DNA of 64,000 nucleotides from Saccopteryx bilineata (GCF_036850765.1 NC_089493.1:264480534-264544533); one strand, 5' to 3'; positions 23,815 through 36,994 are shown, counted from the first letter of the stretch. Notes: a model not told the origin generated them from the sequence alone. Numbers and translations: made by a program.

Positions 23815-24170
23815 CTGAGCAGCCATCTAGACCATGAAAGGTATGAGCTGAGCTTTGAAGAATAACAGGATTTTAATCCGGTATCTAACACAATGGTGAG
23901 CACATACATAGAAACAGCCTCAAATGTACATAGAAAACAAGCAGAGAGGAGACTGGCCAAAGCCGTAAAGTCAGGAATGACCATGGCCTATTTGGAGGAG
24001 AAGTAGACCTGGCTGATAGAAGTCCCAGGCTAAACAGGGAGGTCAGGGCCGATCATGCAAAGCCTTGAATGACAGGTTCAGGAGTTGACACTCCTTGAAG
24101 GCATAAGGCTGTGACTAAAGGTTTGTTAACAAAGTGATATCCTGGCCCTTGATTCAGAAAGTTTATGGGA
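23815..24170 (-). repeat. L2 body fragment, minus strand
   Basis: Phrases such as 'GAGCTGAGCTTTGAAGAATA' and 'CATGCAAAGCCTTGAATGAC' are typical of reverse-strand L2. A MIR-like scrap follows at 24,270-24,390 ('CAAGGTCACACAGCTATCAA'). Confidence 0.45.
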
Positions 24171-24407
24171 TGAACTATGGACAGGGGGCAGCAGGGGAGG
24201 AAGGGAGCCCACATTGGGAAGCTGTCCCATCACCCAAGTGGAAGGTAAGAAATTAGAGAATGTCACCCTTCAGGACGATATATGTCTCCCTTCATCCATA
24301 GGTGAGAAAATCAGGGCCCAGAGAGAGAAAGTGACTTGCTCAAGGTCACACAGCTATCAAGGAACAGAGCATAGACCAGACTTGATTTTTAAAAATTTTC
24401 AGCCCAG

Positions 24408-24730
24408 CCTGACCAGGCAGTGGCGCAGTGGATAGAGCGTCGGACTGGGATGCGGAAGACCCAGGTTCGAGACCCCAAGGTCGCCAGCTTGAGCTCAGGC
24501 TCACCTGGTTTGAGCGAAGCTCACCAGCTTAGACCCAAGGTCGCTGGCTTGAGCAAGGGGTTACTTGGTCTGCTGAAGGCCCACGGTCAAGGCACATATG
24601 AGAAAGCAATCAATGAACAACTAAGGTGTCGCAACAAAAAACTAATGATTGATGCCTCTCATCTCTCTCCATCCCTGTCTATCCCTCTCTCGGACTCTCT
24701 CTGTGTCTCTGTAAAATAAATAAAAATAAA
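24408..24730 (+). mobile_element. tRNA-derived bat SINE (Rhin-1-like), plus strand
   Basis: It has the same head and body as the copy at 3,392 (CCTGACCAGGCAGTGGCGCA, then 'GGTTCGAGACCCC' and 'AAGCAATCAATGAACAACTA') and an A-rich tail. The TSD is AAAATTTTCAGCCCAG on the left and AAATTTCAGCCAG on the right. It lacks the B-box duplication seen in the copy at 3,392. Confidence 0.88.
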
Positions 24731-25164
24731 AAATTTCAGCCAGATGTCTTGCTGTCACATCAGGCTTTTCCATGGAGGCTACTGACACCTTGGCATCCAG
24801 TAAGTGTTCAGAAAATAAATGTGGGCTTGGTTGCATGTGCCACGTTGACTAGGTTATAGGGTTAAAGAGGCATTACAGGATGGGTAGCAATCAGGAGAGG
24901 TCAGGGCAGGGTTTCACTTGTCCCATATAAGGGTGAACTCATTCCAGAGGGTCTTCCTCGGGGGTCAATTTGCTGAGAGCCCTGGGGGTACAAACGGACC
25001 AGGGTGTGAGCGCACAGGGAATATCCACCTGACCTCTGGAAGGAGGCAATACACACACTCCCTGGAGGGCCTGCAAGGATGTCCTCCCTCTATGGTGGGA
25101 ACCCAGCAGGGGAGAATACACTTCCACCTACTGAACCAGTGGGCTTTCCAGGTGATCTTGAGCT

Positions 25165-25345
25165 AATCGCTTACCCTCTTTGCATCTTGGCTTTCTCATC
25201 CATGAAATGGGGATGATGATACTTACCTACCTCATCGCTGAGTTATGGGAATTAATTAATGTTTATAAAGGACTTGGAGATCCACAGATGAAAGGCACTA
25301 TAGAACTACAAAGTATCATTACTGTAATTACATTACACTATTATA
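25165..25345 (+). repeat. MIR-family SINE 3' part, plus strand
   Basis: 'CTCATCCATGAAATGGGGAT' and 'AAAGGCACTATAGAACTACA' fit a MIR-family element. Confidence 0.5.
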
Positions 25346-25349
25346 TCTT

Positions 25350-26800
25350 GGGCCAAGGGCCCTCTGCAGCTTCGCTTTATTACTAAGAACAGGCGATGGG
25401 GTGCAGATAAAACCCAATCTCTCCCAACCATCGCTCCAAACTCCAACTCAACTCTATCTCGATCTAAACTCCCGGAGATTCCATCAGGCTTGGAAGACAT
25501 GACAAGCGTCTCCAGCCCCAGAATTCCCCAGGGGCTGAGAGACATCGAGAAAGACCGTCTTCTCAGTCTCCTCCTGAAAGCAACAGTTCTGGGGGGTGGG
25601 GGGGTGTCTTAGGAGATCAGGGGCTATTCTGGATTCATCCAGCAGCTGCATCCCACTGGCCAGTCTGACCCTGAGCCTTCTGGCCAGGTTCCTCTTGGGA
25701 GGGGCCTTCTTTGTGCCAAACTGGTGCTCCTGTGGAGTCCTGTCCCACAGTTTTCCTGGCCTCAAGTCAGACCCAACATCCAGATCAAAAAAAAAAAAAA
25801 AAAAAGTCTGTCTGGCCTTGAACGTCAAGCTCCCCCATGTTTATTGAACCAAACCTCCAACGATTCCTATGTTCACCCAACACCACTCATTTCACAATAC
25901 CCCAACCTGACCGAGTAGGCGAAAGCTAGATCAGAAAGAAATATAATTAACTTTTTACGAGCTTATGACATGGTTGCACACTCCTTGCCTGCCAGCTTGT
26001 CCAGTCACTCACAAATGATGATATACATACTATAAATTATATCATTATCGACCTATAATTATAGGCAACATATATATGAATCCCCCTGAAGGAGACCGAG
26101 GCTCCAAGATGACGTACCCTAGCCCCTCAGTTCCTTGGGAAAAAGCCGACTGGCAGGAGGGGAGGTTATTTCCAAATTTCAAAGGCACTTGGTTAAAACA
26201 ACAGAGACACCCCCTCCTATCTTCACACACACACACCCCTTGGTTCCCCCAGAGTGTATCAGTTCTCCCCACAGCTCGCACAAAGCTTGAGGTCTTGGCA
26301 TGAACAGATCTGGACATGTGAGGGCAACTCTCAGGGGGAGAGCAGGAGCAGAAGGCCTGGCTCCGGGAGCTCCAGGGGGCAGGCCTGGCGTCCAGACAGC
26401 AAGAGGAGACCCTAGGACGCTCCAGCTGGGTGGCCAGGAGGCCTGCCCCTTCCCTCGAGCCTTAGAAGACACCTTCAAGGACACCTCTGTCTCCCAGGAC
26501 TAGCTGGGCATTCATGCTCTCAGAGATATCTTCATCCCACCAGGGCAGTTCACAGGACCTGGCAGTGGTCTGGCAACATCCACATCCCTTCAGGGTGGCC
26601 AGGGCTAGACCTGGCTGTGGTGGGCTAAGGACCCGCCTGGCCCCCTTGGCTGATGGCAGGGAGCTGTGAGTTGCTGAGCCTGGCTCAGTTTTTCATGGGA
26701 CCCCTGGGCAGGAGGCAGATGATACACTGCGGGTGGGAACGAGACAAGAACTGCTCCTCTGGGCCATGCCCTCAGCTCCCAACAGGCACCCAAGCCAGCT
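25350..26800. other. Intergenic, no gene seen
   Basis: A poly(A) tract at 25,787-25,805 and a CA tract near 26,225-26,236 are the only simple features. I name no repeat family or exon here. Confidence 0.5.
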
Positions 26801-26804
26801 ATTC

Positions 26805-26988
26805 ACCCCTCCCTTCTTTCCTCCCTCCCTCCCTTCTTTCCTTTTCTTTCTTTTTCCTCCCTCCCTCCCTCCCTCCTTCCTTCCCTCCCTCCCTCTCTCC
26901 CTCCTTTCCTTCTTCCCTTCTTTCCTTCCTTCCTTCCTTCCTTCCTTCCTTCCTTCCTTCCTTCCTTCCTTCCTTCCTTCCTTCCTTC
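26805..26988 (+). repeat. Polypyrimidine tract, (CCTT)n and (CCCT)n
   Basis: About 180 bases consist almost only of C and T on the plus strand, ending in a long regular TTCC array. ORFs across it on both strands are low-complexity artefacts. Long purine-pyrimidine mirror tracts can form triplex DNA. Confidence 0.92.
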
Positions 26989-26989
26989 T

Positions 26990-28879
26990 GCAGGCTTCTT
27001 TGCAATCCTGGGCCAGGCTCTGGTGACAGACATGCAAAGGCCACGGGCCTGTCTTTAAGGATCTCAGAGGGGCTCCATGAGAGAGGCTTGTGGCTAAAGG
27101 AGCACCTACTGGTAGATAGACGTGATATCAGGGCACCTGATATCAGACTCAGGCAGGACAGCGGGAGGTGGATGGCACCTGTCAGGGAGGTAGAGGCTGC
27201 GGTTGGAGAGATCAGTAGGGATTTTTCAGGTGGGAAGAAATTTAGAAAGAAAACAATCCCCATGAAGGCCTAAAGGGATGAATGAAACAGTATGGTGTGC
27301 TCGGGCATCTGGGAAAATTCCTGCAGGACTGACAGGACAAGCAGGGGCGTGGTGGGAAGAGAGGCTGGATCCTGGAGCCAGGCCCACCCCATCCCACCTT
27401 ATCGCCTCCTCTCCTTGTGTAAGCCTCCACTTGGCCGACTGGAGCCCTCAACATCCCCTTAGTTCCCCTGTTACTTCACGGGTCGTTCCTCCTCCTTCCT
27501 CCTCCATCCCAGTCCTGCGGCCCCTCCTCTGTCCTATCTCCCCCTCCAGGCCCCAACCGCATGTCTGCTCACCCCTGGGGTGTGAGGCCCGGGGTGGTTT
27601 TCTACCCTGGTCCACAGTAGCTGGGTCCTGGTCAGCTCCTGGAACCAGCCTACAACCTCACCGCCCATGGCCAGGAGCTGGGGACAGCAGGGCTTTGCCT
27701 GGAGTCACAAGTGGCAGGCTCAGAGCAACTGAGAGCCTCCTCCATCTGGATGGCAAGAGACCCCAACTGTGGCTCAGCCTTGAAGCACATCTTGTAAAAA
27801 ATCATTTGCACATTCGAATTCAAAGCCTCTCAAAACAGTATAAACACCACCATTCTGAGTACCATAAAAACCACGTTGAGCATTTATGGAAACTAAAACA
27901 TGTGTATTAACATATGGCAAAAATTTCACTTACTGCATCTTTTTAGCATTGGACTGATGCATGAGGCATCTGTGCTAAAAACATTTGAATGGAAGCTTTA
28001 GAAAAGAGCAGAATGAGAAAAAGGCTGTGGCAAAGGCTGGGTTGCTGGCAGGACTACAGGGAAGCCCAAGGATTGGTCGCTGGCATGGGCTGGGGGCTTT
28101 GGCAGAGAGGCAGGGGTTCAGCTTACCAAGAGGCAGGACTGGGTGGACATGCAGCACAGTTTGTTCACCCCGGACCCTCGGGGCAAGCCCCCCTCTCCTG
28201 CCCGCCGTCCTTGCTTTTTCTCTTCTCTCACTCTCCTCTCCTCCTGCCTCAAAGAGCAGATGGCACTCAGGCAGAGGGTAGTCGAAGCTGGAAACAGAAG
28301 AGGAAAACTCTCTCAGTTCTCTTCTCCACCTCAGGTCCCAGCGGGAGAGAGCAAGTCTTCTGGGGCCCCACAGCACACAGATCCGACTCGGATGGGGGTC
28401 CCAGCGCCGGGGTTTTCACCAGCTACTACCTGGAACCAGCATTCCCTTGCGACTCTTCTAGGCTGCTGCAGCCTCCCTAGTTACCCCATCTTAAAGGCCA
28501 GTCGTGAGCACTCCTCTTGTTGCTTAAAGGAGTGTTCAGGGGTCTAGGGAACAGGAGTCCCACTCAGCAGGCCAAACTCCCTATGATAGGCCGTTCCAAG
28601 TGTGGCAGATCCAGGTCAGAATGCCAAAGCCCTTACAGAACTCACCACTCTGACCACCAGCGGGTCCTGGAGCATCTGTCCAACACCAGCTTCAACCTCA
28701 ACCTGGCAACTGGGGGCACCACCAGCCTTGCAAATGGAGCTCTGGCCTGATTCTCAGGCCCATGTGTGGGCAGGGGTGCTGTGGTTAGGGATGTGCTGGT
28801 CTCTCTGAATTGTGTTTGGAAGAACAAGCCACACTTGTAAATAACTAATGGCCCGGAATGAGTTATGGCTGCGATGAGA
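26990..28879. other. Intergenic, no gene seen
   Basis: ORFs of up to 210 codons exist but have no family resemblance, no codon pattern and no splice context. I name no repeat. Confidence 0.5.
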
Positions 28880-29211
28880 TAATTTTTTTAATTTTATTTT
28901 CATTATTATTATTTTTTTAAGTGAGAGGAGGGGAGATAGAGAGACAGACTCCCACATGCACCCTGACCAGGATCCACTTGGCAACCCTTGGTCTGGGGCC
29001 AATGCTTGAATCAACCGAGCAGTCTTCAGCATCCTGGGCCGATGCTCGAACCAATCAAGCCACTAGCTGTGGGAGGAGAAGGAGAGAAGGAGGAGAGGGA
29101 GGGGAGCAAAGCAGATGGTCACTTGTCTTGTGTGCCCTGACTCGGGATTGAACCCGGGATGTCCATAAGCCTGGTCAACACTCTATCCACTGAGCCAACT
29201 AGCCAGGACCA
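28880..29211 (-). mobile_element. tRNA-derived bat SINE, minus strand
   Basis: On the minus strand the head reads GGTCCTGGCTAGTTGGCTCA, with the B box in 'CCGGGTTCAATCCCGAGTC'. The body is followed by a T-rich (minus-strand A-rich) tail at the left end. AT-rich possible TSD sequence flanks it. Confidence 0.8.
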
Positions 29212-32150
29212 AGACAATTTTTAAAATTTGCTTTGCTTTATTTTGTTACTATGTGTCTTTGAAAATAGCCCAGGTGGGCTTTCAACTTCCCTCTAAATGA
29301 GAGACCATCCCTGAAAGGGAGATGCAAAGAGCGTTGTCATGTGGCAGTGGATCATGTGTGTTGAGGGCTTTACAGCAGACTGGCTCTTCTAATGACATGA
29401 ACTTTAAGCACGAAGGCCCTGGCACCTCGACACCTCAGGTTTAGGCCCAGGGATGGGCCTTTTCCATCTGATTGCAATCTTCCGGTATTTGGGGGTGAGG
29501 GGGAAGCTGAGAGTGAAAAGCCATGTTCCTGGTTACAAGTTGGAGCACCATCACCATGTAATGCTAGCCACCAAGAAGGGCCCCGTCAATGTGGGTGTCA
29601 GTGGGCCCTTGGGTATTCCCATCCAGGGCTGAGCAAGTCTGTCTCTCTCTCAGGAGACAAGATCAGAGCCTCAGGCAGGTACTGTGGGGTAACCAAGCCA
29701 GTCTGGAACTGGAATCCTCCATTGATCCTTTGTGATGGCAGCCCTCCAGGTCCACCCTGATGATTTACTCCATGCTCATGTCCTGTTTGTCAATTAATGG
29801 AATAGATTGAAGACAGCTGGCAAGATACCCGGGACCCGTCAAAGGACATGGAGGCCCAGTCTTACAGGGAAAGGAGGAAATTAATCCGATGTCCTCCTAC
29901 CTGTGCGAACACTCCTCGCTGCACCCAGACATGTAGTTTGAAAAGTTTTATACACACGGTCACAGTTGAGAAGAGCAACTACCCTCTGAGGGAGGCACCC
30001 TCATGGTCATCTCTTTTTTTTACATATGAAGAAATGTAAGAATTAGAGAGTTGAAGTGATCTGCTGAAGACCAGGTTGATGGGAGGTAGGGGGACAGCAC
30101 TCAGAACTGCATCTTGCCTGACTCCTAGCCCATGGGCCCCTCTCCACAGGTGACGCCTAGTCAGGAAATCATAACTCCCACACTGCAAGCCTACCTCCAG
30201 AGAGCGAATCTCACTCTCCCTTTCTTGCACAGTGGGTGCTAGCTGAGTCCTTGCTAAGTCCTCACCAGAAGGTGGCCTCTCATATTCAACCCGATTGCCT
30301 GATGCTCATGTCCTAAGCCAGATCCGAACCTAACATGGAGACAAAATATCCAGCTTTTCTTTCTTGCTTCGATAAAGATCAAGGCCCTCAAGGTAATGTC
30401 AAAGATCACTGCCACCTCTCACCCCAAGCCAGCATCCTGGAATTTGGGTTTACCCCAGCCCTGTGAGGTCTCTGGCCCAGTGAAAGAGACATAGGGCTTC
30501 TCAGCTCACTCTCTCTTCCCTGTTCAGAAGAGAGAGGACAGGGGGCTGGGCATAAGTAAACTGTAAGGAGATAAGATGATACCTTCCTGTCACCCTCCTG
30601 GTATTTTGAGGTCCAGAGATGACGGCCTGGTGCTTACATTGGCAAAGAAAGTGATGTAATTGATCTCCCTTACGACATCTTTCAGAATGTACTCCTCCCT
30701 GCTTTCATTTCAGCCTCAAGGTGTGGAGAAGCAGGCTGCTCTCCAAAAAAACAAGAAAAACACATCCTCCCGTTAACCAGTGTGCAAAATGGCAGCTGGC
30801 CTTTCTCACACCTACAACCTTGAGAGGGCCCCTGAGAGTCTCCGGGTTGTCCAGGGGCCTTTCCAACTGGATTTGTCCCAACTTCTTCCTGCTGCGCGTT
30901 TTGTCCAGAACAGTCATGGGAAACCATGCTGCAGCCTCTGGAATAAAGCTCCCAGGAAAATGCACGGAAAGAGAAAAGACAGTGTGGGATGGGAAGGGGC
31001 GGGGGTTTGCCGTGTCTCTGGTATTTCACGTCCCCTGTGGTGGGAGGGCACATCAGGAAATCTCCTCCTGATTTCTGAGGGGAACTTTGTGTGGCCTCAC
31101 GGGAAGCAGGCACGCAGGTGTCCAGTAGGTGTTTACCGAGAGAACCGTGTGAGGCAGAGACAGACTGGACTGGGGGCAGTTAAGTGCTTCCTGGGACAAT
31201 CTTGCTGGCAAAGGGGTGCTTCCCAGTGGCTAGGAAGGCTGGAGGACCTACTTGAAACATTTAGCCCACACTGTTCCACTTCATGACATAATGTGACGGG
31301 GGAAAGGCCGCATTGGCTGACCACCACTGGTTGGGTGACCACATACCCATATCAGAGGTCAGGTCTCTGGCCTCAGTGACCTTCTCTGTAATAAGAGATG
31401 ATATATGACATTCCAGAACCCCTAGGGAGCCCAAGTGGGGTAATAAAGCATGCAGGAGACTTAGACACTGTAAAGCCCTCTTCAACAGTCGGTAGGAAAC
31501 CAGCGTGCATAGCTGTTGGTCAAGACTGGAGTGACATTTCTGAAGTCCCCCTGAGGATCCATCACCAAACACATTCCTTTGGGAAGAGCATGTATCTTAG
31601 GACAGTCACTGAGAAGTGGACGGGAGTGGGAACATTAATTTTCAGAGGTAAAAAATAAGAATTGTCTGTGCTGGCTGGCTCATGGTCACACAAAATCTCT
31701 GGGTCCTTCTCAAGCAGGCAATGACATCTGGTAACCCATTGTCTGCTATCTGCAGGGAAGAAAGTGTTAGACACGAGGGGCAGATGGAGTTTGCCTAACG
31801 TGTCTGTTCTCTTCTTTGCTGCCTTTTCAACTCTTCTTGGGAATGTGGCAAAATAGCAGCTGTTCATAATTTCATGAATAAAGAACTATGTAAATTTCAA
31901 CTATGAAAATGTGTTGCATCTCTTGTGGGCAAAGTGTGGTGTATGTTCCCGCGCCGTCTCTATTTCCATCTCATGTGCTTCTTGGGGATGATCTAAACTG
32001 CATTCTCTGGGCAACTGCTCAATTTCAGAACCAGTCTTGGCTAGTTGATGACAAAAGGCATCACTACTTCTCCCTACAGGCCAGAGCCGGAGGCCTTTAG
32101 GCCAGGCTTCTTGGTTCCAATTCACGCTCCATCACCTCTGAGTTTGGTGT

Positions 32151-32189
<39 letters not shown>

Positions 32190-33490
32190 TGTGTGTTTTA
32201 ACTGATCTGTAAAATGGGTATAATGATATTTCTCTTTCACAGAACTCTTGAATAATAATTATGTATTTGTGAACTAACTTCCAGCAGCCTTTGGATGGGG
32301 AAGCCAAATATGTTTACAGTTTTCTTCTAAATACCTGCACAAGGCCAAGCTTGCCAGCAAAGGATTCCAGCCCTGTTTGTGCAGAGCCTTGACTGAGTCT
32401 AAACAGAAACACACAGAGCTCGAGCTCTCCCTTACCCCATTTGCTTCATCCCAGGGGGCTCCCAGGCAGCCCCCAGACACTGTACGTACACAACATTTCC
32501 GAGAAGCATGCTGTACTCCTTAGGGACAATCTTATCAGCTCACCCCCCCCCCCCAATGACAGGTGAGTCTCGTTCTGCTTGATTGGTGTCATAGGGCAGA
32601 GCTATGGAGCTCATCGTGAATGGATCCAATGGATCCCAGGTGTGGAGCTCGGACCCATGGGTAGAAGCTGTAGTGAATCTTGTCTCAGCTTCTTAGAAGA
32701 GGAGTTTTCTGGGAGTGTGTCCTAAGAGATAGACTGGGCAGGTCCAGAAGGATGAGGGCAGAGGCCTGGTGGGCATTTGGTCAGGGTGCTACAGGGAAGT
32801 ACTAGTCCTTCAATGTGCACACAAATCACCTGGGGGCCTTGTTCAAACGCAGATTCTGACCCAGCAGGTCCAAGGTGGGGCCTGAAACTGTATTTCTACC
32901 CAGGTGGTGCACGTGCTGCAGGTCCCAGGACCACACTTAGAACTAGCTGGCCTTCAAGATCTCTTTCAGCCCCATTTCCCTCCACTTTTGTGATTCTATG
33001 ATCAGGGGGCCACTGAGTTAATTCCTTGGGAGGGCAGGGGGTGGTTCCTGGTGGCCTGGGCAAGGGAAGGCAGAAACAGGGAGTCAAAGAGCCTCCCTCG
33101 GCAAGGTTCCCCTTAGACAAGTGGCTTTCTGTTTGGTGATTAATAGAGGGACACTGGTAGCTCCTGACATCCTCACTGAGGCCATCTTGGAACTCCTGGA
33201 GTCGGGCCGCTTTGAACCGCTTGGCCCTGAAAGGTTTCCACTGAGGCTAGGGCTGGTATGGTCAGTCCGCTTCAGAGAACGCAGACAAAAGTCCTTTCCA
33301 CAGTCAAGGTGAACAAAAGAGAGTAAGTTACAAGAATGTCATTGTGCCTACAGGTAATTGGCTGGCTGAACCAATAGACTTTGTGAACCAGACCTTGTTT
33401 TTGCTCAGTTGTCCTTTGTGGCCAGAGGTTCCCTCCATTCTCCAATCCCAGAGCACTCCTGCCTGCTCCCCATCAACACTGATCTCCATC
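29212..33490. other. Intergenic with scattered old repeats
   Basis: There is a MIR-like minus-strand fragment at 29,930-30,135 and a MIR tail-like scrap near 32,200-32,270. A C-run lies at 32,544-32,554. No coding exon is recognised, and ORFs up to 168 codons look random. Confidence 0.5.
32147..32196 (+). repeat. (GT)n microsatellite
   Basis: This is an imperfect GT repeat of about 50 bases. Confidence 0.9.
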
Positions 33491-33499
33491 ACATTATGT

Positions 33500-34460
33500 G
33501 AAGCAAGAATTTTCCAAAGGTTTCCCTCTTCTTGCTAGATACCAGTTCTGGTGCAGGGAACACAGAGGTGGGCCAAGCACAGGGCCTCTTGTCATGTTGT
33601 ACCACACAGACAAAGCAACCAGTACACAGGAAGAGGGAGGAAGATCCCTGTGTACTGGAATAATCAGGAGGACTTCCCAAAGGAAATGAGATTTCAGGTG
33701 GGGCTTAAGGATAATAAAAATAAAGATCATTGAAAATGGGTTTAAAGGTGAGGATGGGGAGGGTATGAGGAAGACACATCCCAGAAAGACTCCCACAGGA
33801 CAAGCCTAATCAAGAAGCATGAGGATTACACTACTGGTAGGAACATGAAACAGTCTGCAGTTCCTTAAAAGGTTAAGCATACCGTTAACCTATGACCCAG
33901 CAATTCCACTCCCAGGTATGTACCCAAGAGAAAAGAAAACATGTGGTTCTACAAAAATTTATACACAAATGTTCATAGCAGTGTTATTTACAATAACCAA
34001 ACAGCCCAAATGTCCATCACCTAATGAATGGATAAACAAATGCATATCTATACAATGGAATGTTATTAAGCCATGAAAAAAAGAATGAAGTAGTCATATA
34101 TACTACAACATGGATAAACATTAAAAAGATAATGCCAAGTGAAAGAAGCCCAATACAAAGAACCACGTATTATATGATTCCGTTCATATGAAATGCCCAG
34201 AATAGGCAACTCCATAGAGACAGAAAGTAGGTTAGTGGTTGACTAGGGCCAGTGCAGGAGGCTGGAGTTGGGAAGTAACAGAGAGTGACTGCTAATTGAT
34301 ATGGGGTTTCTATTGGGGGTGATGAAAATGTTTTAAACCCGATTGAGGTAATGGCTGAGCAACTTGGTGAGCATGCCAAAAACCATTGAATGGTACAATC
34401 TGAATGGGTAGATAGCATGGTCTGTGAATTGTATCTCAATAAAACTGTTAAAAAATAAAA
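33500..34460. repeat. L2-like fragment then L1 3' end
   Basis: 33,500-33,815 reads like a minus-strand L2 body. 33,825-34,460 is an L1 3' segment on the plus strand: 'ATGACCCAGCAATTCCACTC' encodes the end of the ORF2 region, followed by 3' UTR phrases 'TATATGATTCCGTTCATATG' and 'GTGAATTGTATCTCAATAAA' and a short A-rich end. It is broken and inactive. Confidence 0.65.
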
Positions 34461-35160
34461 GAAGCAAAAGGTAGCTCTTGGCCAAGAGCCATCAGTTGTG
34501 TTGTGTTCTTAGGGTGTCACCCTTGATAAGTAAGCACTTTTGTCCCCTCAGTAGCCAGTTCCCAGTCATACCCCTCCCGCCTCCCTGCTTGTATTAGGTC
34601 AGGTTTCCCAGGAAGCAGACTCTGAAGCAGAGATGTATGTGCAGGAAGTCTACTGGCAATGGATCAATTCTTCTGGATCAATATTTTTAAGTGAAGCAGG
34701 TTTGAGCAAGGCAAAGGGTTGAGCTGTGATGAAGTCACAAAAAGGCCTCAGATGATCTCATGGAATCCTCTGGAACTGGGATGGCCTATCAGAGTTGTTC
34801 CACCTGAAGGCAAGGGAACCAGATCTCTAAACTCTCTACATTGACCAGCCATGGATGAGGGCTCTCTGTCGCCCCCCCCCCCCAGGGGTTTGGCCTTGAG
34901 CAGGGTGGCTGTCTTTGGGGAAGAGGGAGGAGTCTTGGGTGAGGATTTAGCTGAGCATTGTCAGCCACCAGCACTCCCAGTAGCAGGGTGATGGAGAGTG
35001 TCAGTCCCCTAAAGGGAGGACCTGGGCGGTGCTCCCCATCATTTACCACACTGATCTTTTTTCAGGCTGACTGAGCCAATCTCCTCATCTCTGAGAAGTG
35101 AAGCTGTCCTTGTGTCCTCACAGCACAAATAAAATAAAGCAAACTTGTTTTGAAAGGACT
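34461..35160. other. Intergenic, no gene seen
   Basis: Sequence from 34,594 ('GTATTAGGTCAGGTTTCCCA') looks like the start of an old interspersed repeat that I cannot name. There is a C-run at 34,873-34,884. Confidence 0.4.
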
Positions 35161-35176
35161 GCACTAAGAATATTCT

Positions 35177-35512
35177 CTTTTTTTAGGTGAGAGGAGGAGG
35201 AGATAGTGAGACAAACCGCCGCATGCACCCTGATATGGATTCACCCAGCAACCCATTCTGGGGCCGATGCTCAAGTACCAAGCCATTTCCAGCACCTGAG
35301 GCTGACACGCTCGAACCAACCAAGCTACCCTCAGCGCCTGGTCTGATGCTCAAACCAATTAAGACACTGGCTGTGGGAGGGGAAGAGAGAGACAAAGGAA
35401 GAGGGAGGGGGAGAGAAGCAAATGGTTGCTTCTCCTGTGTGCCCTAGCAGTCAAACCTAGGACGTCTGCACGCCAGGCCGACATTCCATCCACTGAGCCA
35501 CTAGCCAGGGCC
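35177..35512 (-). mobile_element. tRNA-derived bat SINE, minus strand
   Basis: The minus-strand head reads GGCCCTGGCTAGTGGCTCAG. The body matches the copy at 28,880. The flanking AGAATATTCT and AGGATATTCT form the TSD. Confidence 0.85.
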
Positions 35513-36597
35513 AGGATATTCTTGAAAAGAGCTGTGCTATAGGACATTTCTGGAACCCAATCCTTGAATTCTCTCCAGTTTCTCTATTTTTTTCCTTAAA
35601 TTTTAAAAATTGAGATAAAATCCACATAACATAAAAATCCATTCCTTCTTGTTTGTAAACCTTTTATTTTCTCCCCTTCTGCTATTTGAAGGCATTTCAG
35701 CATAAGGCTCGCCCTTGAAAGCAGCAGCAATTCTTAACAACACAGAAATAAAGACCAATGGAGAGTTTAAAATGGCAATAATAATGACAGCGATGTGCCA
35801 TCTTACTACCATTGGAGAATGGTGAAGTCACTTCTTATCCAAAGAGGTAAGATTCTCGGCAAAGTTATGACATGTCCCTTATGGGTTGTGTTCATAAGCC
35901 ACTGAAAAAACATCGCTGTATTCCTTTGCATATTCTCAGAAGAAAAGAGGGGAAGCTGACTTTAGTATATTGCTGCAACTTTAAAAAAATAATACATGAT
36001 GTTTGTCTCACAAACGAAAGCAAATTGGATCATCAAATTGCTTGAGTCACCTGAGAAACCACAATTTAATGCCATCTTTTAATACACAGGGTTCTTATCT
36101 CCAAGTCAAATTAAGTAGAAAAACAAGTTTTAAAAACCCTTAAATAATTATGGAAGTGGGCAGAGGTTTTTTTTGTGTTTTTTTTTTTTTTTTGTGATCA
36201 AAATGGTTGATAACACTTGTATACGGAGCGAAAAACATCTCATATAAAAATTTAATCTGAGTGTTTTTGTTGTTAAAATTCTCATGTGAATCATGAATTA
36301 TGAAAAACATGACTGGAGAAAGCTGCGAACAAGTTGATTCAAGTATCTCAGGCATCTGATGATCTCACGCCCCAGTCCAGCTTGGCTTCTGGGACTGTCA
36401 GGATTTTATCAGGTTCAGAACTCGCTGATGGCCTAATGCTGGCTCCAGGCCTCGCCCCGGCTCTTTTCGCACCGGCGCCAGATATTTGGAAAGCACTCAG
36501 GAAGTCGTGGAGAGCCGAAGTTGGGGCTGGCTGACAGTGAACACAGTGGGCAGTGGCTGGGATCGCTCTCCCATTCCTGAATAAGAAGAGAAAGAGA
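35513..36597. other. Intergenic, no gene seen
   Basis: 'GAGATAAAATCCACATAACA' near 35,611 matches the same old repeat as near 5,835. T-rich tracts lie at 36,167-36,194. Nothing else can be named. Confidence 0.45.
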
Positions 36598-36994
36598 GCC
36601 CTGGCCGGTTGGCTCAGCGGTAGAGCGTCGGCCTAGCGTGCGGAGGACCCGGGTTCGATTCCCGGCCAGGGCACACAGGAGAAGCGCCCATTTGCTTCTC
36701 CACCCCTCCGCCGCGCTTTCCTCTCTGTCTCTCTCTTCCCCTCCCGCAGCCAAGGCTCCATTGGAGCAAAGATGGCCCGGGCGCTGGGGATGGCTCTGTG
36801 GCCTCTGCCCCAGGCGCTAGAGTGGCTCTGGTCGCAACATGGCGACGCCCAGGATGGGCAGAGCATCGCCCCCTGGTGGGCAGAGCGTAGCCCCTGGTGG
36901 GCGTGCCGGGTGGATCCCGGTCGGGCGCATGTGGGAGTCTGTCTGACTGTCTCTCCCTGTTTCCAGCTTCAGAAAAATGAAAAAAAAAAAAAAA
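36598..36994 (+). mobile_element. tRNA-derived bat SINE with tandem CTCF-like motifs
   Basis: The head (GCCCTGGCCGGTTGGCTCAG) has a perfect A box, a perfect B box (GGTTCGATTCC) and a nine-base stem with GGCCAGGGC. A long GC-rich body contains 'GGCCCGGGCGCTGGGGATGG' and ends 'CTGTTTCCAGCTTCAG' plus an A-tail. The TSD is AAGAAGAGAAAGAGA. The copy looks young and full length. The body carries CGCCCCCTGGTGGGC and GCCCCTGGTGGGC, both CTCF-like on the minus strand. Confidence 0.9.
36865..36879 (-). promoter_or_regulatory. SINE-borne CTCF-like motif
   Basis: On the minus strand CCACCAGGGGGCGAT matches 14 of 15 positions of the CTCF consensus. A weaker second copy follows at 36,889-36,902. Confidence 0.5.

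Noticed and set aside
26653..27273. ORFs of 206, 154 and 114 codons around the TTCC tract
   Set aside because: They consist largely of translated simple repeat (SFLP or GRKE units) on both strands.
33825..34460. Functional LINE-1 ORF2
   Set aside because: Only the 3' tail of an L1 is present, with stops and no reverse transcriptase or endonuclease domain.
36598..36672. A tRNA gene (good A and B boxes, stem and T arm)
   Set aside because: It is the head of a full SINE with body, A-tail and TSD. The same applies to the heads at 3,392, 24,408, 39,567, 48,886 and others.
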